From NCBI GenBank assembly GCA_017304475.1, contig JAFKKV010000051.1, forward strand, positions 1-37,415: 37,415 bases of DNA, read 5' to 3'. The notes beneath the pieces were generated by a model. That model did no database searches. It saw only the letters and a program-made list of their open reading frames with translations, and was not told where the DNA came from. The position numbers and the translations under genes are program-made. Below, piece after piece: positions 33,441 to 37,415 of the stretch; the stretch's first letter is position 1; each line of letters opens with the position of its first letter. Source of the stretch: Hyphomicrobiales bacterium (GTDB taxonomy: Bacteria; Pseudomonadota; Alphaproteobacteria; Rhizobiales; Phreatobacteraceae).

Positions 33441-35541
33441 GCTGCCGCCGGCCTTGGCCGACAATCCGCGGCTCGATCGCTGGATCCGCTTCGCCGAGAG
33501 GGACGTGATCATCGCCACCGGCAAGGTCGAGCTGGGGCAGGGGGTGTTGACCGCACTCGTCCAGATCGCGGCGGAAGAACTGGATGTCGCGCCGGCCCGG
33601 ATCGCCATGGTCTCGGGCGATACCGATCAGGGGCCGAACGAGGGCTATACCGCCGGAAGCCAGTCGGTCGAGGCCTCCGGCGGCGCCATCCGGCTGGTCG
33701 CGGCCGAAGCGCGCGCCTGGCTGACGAGGGTGGCGGCCGATCGCCTGGGCGTTGCGCCGGCCGATCTCATGGTCGAGGACGGCATTTTCAGCCGCGCCGG
33801 CCGGCCGACCAATCTCGACTACTGGTCGCTCGCCGGCGAGGTCGACTGGACGCGCGGTGCCAGCGGCGTGGCAGCGGTCAAGCCGGCTCGCGACTATCGC
33901 CTGGTCGGGCAAAGCCTGCCGAGGGTCGACCTCGCGGCCAAGGTCTTGGGCGCGCCGTTCATCCAGGACATTGCCGAACCTGGCATGCTGTTCGGCTGGG
34001 TGATGCGGCCGCCCCGGCGGGGCGCCAGGCTCGTGAGCTTCGATCCGGCAAAGCTCGGCCGGCTCGGTGATGGCGTCGTCTGCCACCGCGACGGCGACGT
34101 GCTGGCGGTGACCGCGGGCGATGCGCGCCATCTCGGCCTCGCCCGCGACATCCTGCGCGCCCACGCGGTCTGGACCGATGGCGTGGCGGTTCCCGACAAT
34201 GCGGGTTCACCGGACTGGCTGATGGCGCAGGCCGTCCAGGACCGGGTCATCGAGACCGGCACTGTGCAGGAGGGCGTCGGCGCGCCGATCAGCGCGACGT
34301 TTTCCCGGCCGTTTCTCGCCCATGGCTCGATCGGCCTGTCCTGCGGGCTGGCCCGTTTCGAACACGGCCGGCTGACCGTCCTCAGCCATTCGCAAGGCGT
34401 GTTCCCCCTGCGCGGCGCCATCGCGCGGGCGTTCGGGCTCGCCCCGGCCGATGTCTCGGTCATCCATCGCCAGGGCGCCGGCTGCTACGGCCATAACGGC
34501 GCCGACGATGCCGCCGCCGATGCGGCTTTCCTCGCGCTGCGCCATCCCGGTCGGCTCGTCCGGGTCGAATGGACGCGCGACGACGAGCTCGGCTTTTCGC
34601 CGGTCGGGGCCGCCATGGCGGTGCGGCTCGAGGCGAGCCTGGACGCCGCGGGCCGACCGGCCGCCTGGATCACCGAGATCTGGAGCCCGCCCCATGCCGC
34701 CCGTCCCGGCGGCTATGGCAATGTCAATCTGCAGGTGGCGGAGGCCTTGCCCGATCCGCCGGCCGCGGGGCCGGCCGCCGACGTTCCGGACGCCGCCGGC
34801 GGCGGGGGTATCCGCAACGCCGCGATCCCCTACGGGGTGCCGGGCCAGCGCATCATCCACCACCTGATCACCGCCCAGCCGGTGCGTGCCTCGTCGCTGC
34901 GCACGCTCGGCGCCTTCGCCAATGTCTTCGCCATCGAGGGCTTTCTCGACGAACTGGCGGAAGCCGCGGGCCGCGACCCGGTCGCCTATCGCCTGGAACT
35001 GCTGGCCGATCCGCGCGCCCGCGCCGTGGTCGAAGCGGCGGCCACGGCCTCGGGCTGGCAGGAGAAGGCCGAGGCCGGCACCGGCCGGGCCAAGGGCATC
35101 GGCTTTTCCCGCTACAAGAACCGCGCGGCCTATTGTGCCGTGGTGGCCGAGGTCGAGGTCGGCGAGGCGGTCAGGCTGACTGGCATCTGGTCGGCGGTCG
35201 ATGCCGGCCTGGTCATCAATCCCGACGGCGTGAGGAACCAGATCGAGGGCGGCATTCTGCAAGGCGCGAGCTGGACCTTGAAGGAACAGGTCCGCTTCGC
35301 CGAGGGTGCCAATGCCAGCCGGACCTGGGACGACTATCCGATCCTGCGGTTTTCCGAGGTGCCGCCTGTCGCGATCGAGTTGCTGAACGTGACGGCTGAC
35401 CGGCCGCTCGGCGTCGGCGAGGCCTCACAAGGGCCGGTCGCCGCGGCCATCGGCAATGCGGTGGCCCGCGCGCTCGGCAGCCGCATCCGCCACCTGCCGC
35501 TGAGCCGCGAGCGGATCATGGCGAGCTTGCTGGCGGATTAG
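33427..35541 (+). CDS. Molybdenum hydroxylase, molybdopterin-binding large subunit
   Basis: A 704-residue catalytic subunit of the aldehyde oxidase/xanthine dehydrogenase family. GGGAGG lies five bases before the ATG at 33427. Cofactor motifs include 'GKVELGQGVLTALVQ' (32-46), 'SGDTDQGPNEGYTAGSQS', 'SHSQGVFPLRGAIARAFGL' and 'ASSLRTLGAFANVFAIE'. The catalytic Glu is Glu665 in 'GVGEASQGP'. With the small subunit and no FAD gene it forms a two-subunit enzyme like isoquinoline 1-oxidoreductase or nicotinate dehydrogenase. It likely hydroxylates an N-heterocycle or aldehyde with water as oxygen source. No Tat signal is present, unlike many periplasmic members, so it is probably cytoplasmic. Molybdopterin maturation genes are not in the window. 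Confidence 0.93.
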   Translation: MAPDKLPPALADNPRLDRWIRFAERDVIIATGKVELGQGVLTALVQIAAEELDVAPARIAMVSGDTDQGPNEGYTAGSQSVEASGGAIRLVAAEARAWLTRVAADRLGVAPADLMVEDGIFSRAGRPTNLDYWSLAGEVDWTRGASGVAAVKPARDYRLVGQSLPRVDLAAKVLGAPFIQDIAEPGMLFGWVMRPPRRGARLVSFDPAKLGRLGDGVVCHRDGDVLAVTAGDARHLGLARDILRAHAVWTDGVAVPDNAGSPDWLMAQAVQDRVIETGTVQEGVGAPISATFSRPFLAHGSIGLSCGLARFEHGRLTVLSHSQGVFPLRGAIARAFGLAPADVSVIHRQGAGCYGHNGADDAAADAAFLALRHPGRLVRVEWTRDDELGFSPVGAAMAVRLEASLDAAGRPAAWITEIWSPPHAARPGGYGNVNLQVAEALPDPPAAGPAADVPDAAGGGGIRNAAIPYGVPGQRIIHHLITAQPVRASSLRTLGAFANVFAIEGFLDELAEAAGRDPVAYRLELLADPRARAVVEAAATASGWQEKAEAGTGRAKGIGFSRYKNRAAYCAVVAEVEVGEAVRLTGIWSAVDAGLVINPDGVRNQIEGGILQGASWTLKEQVRFAEGANASRTWDDYPILRFSEVPPVAIELLNVTADRPLGVGEASQGPVAAAIGNAVARALGSRIRHLPLSRERIMASLLAD

Positions 35542-35579
35542 GGGCTGACGGGCGCCGTGATCCCGGTGGAGCGCGTCAA

Positions 35580-35674
35580 CCCTCGCCCGCGCCTTCACGG
35601 GAGAGGGTGGCCGCGCATAGCGAGTGCGATCGCATCTCGCGTTCGCTCGATGCTATGAGCGGCCGGGTGAGGGT
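35580..35674 (+). repeat. Palindromic intergenic repeat, copy 1
   Basis: Starts CCCTCGCCCGC, contains GGGAGAGGGTGGC and ends GCCGGGTGAGGGT. A long hairpin is nested inside (CATAGCGAG at about 35616 with CTATG near 35657). These blocks are typical of short dispersed repeats found many times in Rhizobiales genomes. Copy 2 is in inverted orientation. Confidence 0.7.
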
Positions 35675-35732
35675 CGGCGCGTCTGCCCTCGCCGTGCATT
35701 CGGCCTGAAATTGATGGGCCGGCCCTCTTCAG

Positions 35733-35784
35733 ACCCTCACCCGGCGCCTGACGGCGCCACCCTCTCCCGCAAGCGGGCGAGGGT
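35733..35784 (-). repeat. Palindromic intergenic repeat, copy 2 (inverted, shorter)
   Basis: Reads ACCCTCACCCGGCGC, then GCCACCCTCTCCC and GCGGGCGAGGGT. These are the reverse complements of the blocks of copy 1, in the reverse order. It lacks the nested hairpin of copy 1. The two copies together can form a large stem-loop that may end transcription from both convergent genes. Confidence 0.7.
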
Positions 35785-35840
35785 TTGCGCGCACGTCGCG
35801 ATCAGCTTCATCACCATTCGCCATTCCCCATTCGCCTCCG

Positions 35841-37085
35841 TCACGCCTCCGGCCCCGCATATTTCCCCGCGGTCGCCGGGAACATGGTCTTGATGATCTT
35901 CATCCGGCTGACGTCGACGGTCGCGTCCATGTGCAGGAAGATCGCCGCGTCGCGGAACAGTTTCTCGATGCCGAATTCGAGCATGGCGCCATTGCCGCCA
36001 TGCAGCTCGAGCGCGTGCTGGGCGACCTTCATGATCTCTTCCGATGCATAGACCTTGGCCATGTTGCAAAGCGCATCCATGTCGGGATGGCCTTCGTCGA
36101 CCGCCTTCGAGGCGCGCTCGACCAGCGAGCGGACCGCCTCGATTCGGGTCGCCATGTCGGCGAGCCGCAGCGCCACCGCCTGGTGCTTGATCAGGATGCG
36201 GCCGCCCTGGACATAGTTCTGCACATAGTCGGCGGTGCGCTCGAAACAGGCGACGCCGACGCCGAGATTCTTGGCGGCCTGGATGATCTTGCCGGCGCGG
36301 AAATAGACCCCGGCCTTGCCCAGCGCCTCGCTTTCCACGAGCAGGTGGTCGGCCGGCACGCGGCAATCCTCAAAGACGATCTCGCCATTGTTCATGAAGC
36401 GGCAGCCGAGCGTCTCGTTGCACTTGGTCACCGTCAGCCCGGGCGTATCGCGCGGCACCAGGAAGCTCGACGTGCCCTGCAGCATGCCGACCTTCGCATT
36501 GGTATTCGCATAGACGACGTAGAGGCTGGCATCATAGCCGTTGGAGATGAACTGCTTGTGGCCGTTGATCACCCAATGGTCGCCGTCCCGCACGGCCTTG
36601 GTATGCATCGCCGCCTCCGGCACATTATAGGGCAGCCAGCGGTCGGAGGCGCCGCGCGGCTCGGTCAGGCAATGCGCCAGCAGGAATTGCGGATCGTCGA
36701 GGAGCCGCGGAAACCAGGTCGCCTGCAGATGTGCGGGCGCGAATTCGCGCAGCAGGATCGACACCTTCCAGTTCTGCACCAGCTTGTCGGCGAGACCCGA
36801 ATCGCCGCGCGCGATCTCCTCCGCGATCAACGCGAAGGTCCTCACCTCGGTGTCGCGGTCGAGCTCGATGCCGCCCTGGGCCTCGGGCACGCCGAGCGTG
36901 CGGATGCCGATCCGGTCGGCGCCTTCGAGGATCTCCGGCGGCAGCCGCCCGGCCGGGCTCATGTCCCATTCGCGCTTCCAGTTCGAGCGGATGAACGGGG
37001 TGACGATATCGTCCACGAAAGCGCGGCAGCTCTGCCGCATCAGCCGCTGGTCTTCCGAGAGCGATGTATCATGTGCGTGGATCAT
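35841..37085 (-). CDS. Acyl-CoA dehydrogenase family protein
   Basis: A 414-residue flavoprotein. AGGA lies seven bases before the ATG at 37085. The FAD/substrate motif 'AHCLTEPRGASD' is near 137-148, the mid domain has 'WVINGHKQFISNG' and the C-terminal domain 'LHGGNGAMLEFGIEKLFRDA' at 361-380. By eye alignment to medium-chain acyl-CoA dehydrogenase, the catalytic base (Glu376 there, in 'IYEGT') is Asp387 here ('HMDAT'). The alternative Glu of isovaleryl-CoA dehydrogenase also seems absent. It likely oxidises an acyl-CoA and passes electrons to ETF, but the substrate and even the reaction may differ from the usual. It stands alone. Confidence 0.9.
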   Translation of the reverse strand: MIHAHDTSLSEDQRLMRQSCRAFVDDIVTPFIRSNWKREWDMSPAGRLPPEILEGADRIGIRTLGVPEAQGGIELDRDTEVRTFALIAEEIARGDSGLADKLVQNWKVSILLREFAPAHLQATWFPRLLDDPQFLLAHCLTEPRGASDRWLPYNVPEAAMHTKAVRDGDHWVINGHKQFISNGYDASLYVVYANTNAKVGMLQGTSSFLVPRDTPGLTVTKCNETLGCRFMNNGEIVFEDCRVPADHLLVESEALGKAGVYFRAGKIIQAAKNLGVGVACFERTADYVQNYVQGGRILIKHQAVALRLADMATRIEAVRSLVERASKAVDEGHPDMDALCNMAKVYASEEIMKVAQHALELHGGNGAMLEFGIEKLFRDAAIFLHMDATVDVSRMKIIKTMFPATAGKYAGPEA

Positions 37086-37270
37086 GGCGTGTCCTGCCCA
37101 GCCGGAGCGCCGTTTTTCGGCAGCTCTTCTGGGCAGGAAGCCTAGTCGGGCGGGCGCGGGCCGACAGGCGCTTTCGTCCCGATCTGGTGGATTATCGTCC
37201 AGATTTGAGGGGATGTCTTGAGCGCAAGGGGGGTGAGCGGCCTCGCGCGAACCAACCCTCTCCCATAGGG
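37086..37270. other. Intergenic region before the insertion sequence
   Basis: A 185-bp gap with the acyl-CoA dehydrogenase promoter. Its end (AACCCTCTCCCATAGGG) looks like half of a CCCTCTCCC-type palindromic repeat cut by the insertion sequence. Confidence 0.4.
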
Positions 37271-37415
37271 CAGGGCTATCGCATTTGGCAGATGAGCGAT
37301 TTGAGGTAGGGGTCGCTCCATGCTGCTTGTTTGATCTTGAGGCGCATGGAGATCTTCGCTGGATCGGTGCGGAGAAGATTGAGGCCGAGGCGTCTCATGA
37401 TGGCGAGGTTCTGTG
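37271..37415 (-). mobile_element. ISAs1-type insertion sequence, one end (continues beyond window)
   Basis: The sequence CAGGGCTATCGCATTTGGCA at 37271-37290 looks like the terminal inverted repeat of ISAs1-family elements, which open with CAGGGCT. A transposase C-terminus reads inward from it. The flank TCCCATAGGG (37261-37270) is a candidate target duplication; the other end is outside the window. Confidence 0.7.
37276..37415 (-). CDS. ISAs1-type transposase, C-terminal 45 residues (partial)
   Basis: On the minus strand the frame ends at TAG (37278-37276). The readable end includes 'NLAIMRRLGLNLLRTDP' and 'AAWSDPYLKSLICQMR', which fits the ISAs1/H-repeat transposase tail 'NLALLRHLALNLL...KR..AGWDDDYLLKLL'. 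The stop codon lies inside the terminal repeat. The gene continues past the right edge, so intactness cannot be judged. Confidence 0.78.
   Translation of the reverse strand, partial: QNLAIMRRLGLNLLRTDPAKISMRLKIKQAAWSDPYLKSLICQMR

Larger units (their letters stand above)
35542..35840. other. Intergenic region filled with repeats
   Basis: A 299-bp gap between the molybdenum hydroxylase and the convergent acyl-CoA dehydrogenase. It holds two inverted copies of a palindromic repeat (35580-35674 and 35733-35784). I see no gene. Confidence 0.6.

Noticed and set aside
31831..34164. Minus-strand open frame of 777 codons
   Set aside because: It lies opposite the binding-protein-like and molybdenum hydroxylase genes, all of which have full motif support.

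Overview
The window is about 37 kb of high-GC DNA (roughly two thirds G+C by eye) from an alphaproteobacterium, most likely a member of the Hyphomicrobiales (Rhizobiales). This rests on codon usage, the many ABC uptake and LysR/LacI/DeoR regulator genes, a KaiC-histidine kinase pair, a soluble PAS chemoreceptor, and alphaproteobacterial-style palindromic intergenic repeats. I saw no rRNA, tRNA, CRISPR array or phage. The only clear mobile element is the end of an ISAs1-type insertion sequence at the right edge.

Layout, left to right. (1) 1-3239: the 3' part of a very large glycine-rich autotransporter. (2) 3293-10742: two divergent transcription units. Leftward are an SDR dehydrogenase and a polar-amino-acid-type ABC transporter (binding protein, permease, ATPase). 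Rightward are a DeoR regulator, a BtpA/SgcQ-family TIM-barrel protein, an FGGY kinase and a HAD phosphatase. An 11-bp perfect inverted repeat lies between them, and related half-sites precede the transporter. This looks like one uncharacterised uptake and catabolic system. (3) 10768-15641: a KaiC-like double ATPase coupled to a hybrid histidine kinase, with a divergent AraC-type regulator. (4) 15670-21077: a CDF metal transporter, a spermidine-synthase-like protein, a small secreted protein, a BdlA-like chemoreceptor, a cupin and a GyrI-like protein. (5) 21648-27054: an exported MetX-like hydrolase, an active/inactive M16 peptidase pair and a MATE exporter. (6) 27180-29519: a LysR regulator with an 11-bp inverted-repeat operator candidate, then three small genes of unknown function.

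(7) 29535-35541: a LacI-controlled locus. A NitT/TauT-type binding protein lies leftward. Rightward, a second binding-protein-like gene without a signal peptide is translationally coupled to a two-subunit molybdenum hydroxylase (2Fe-2S subunit and molybdopterin subunit). Matching palindromes of the form GCAAYCGRTTGC stand in front of both arms, so LacI probably controls both. No permease or ATPase for this system is in the window. (8) 35580-35784: an inverted pair of repeats. (9) 35841-37085: an acyl-CoA dehydrogenase in which Asp appears to replace the usual catalytic Glu. (10) 37271-37415: the ISAs1-type end.

The strongest candidates for undescribed biology are the DeoR/BtpA/FGGY/HAD/SDR/ABC locus and the LacI-controlled molybdenum hydroxylase with its apparently cytoplasmic binding-protein-like partner. 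All assignments come from reading motifs by eye. No database search was possible.
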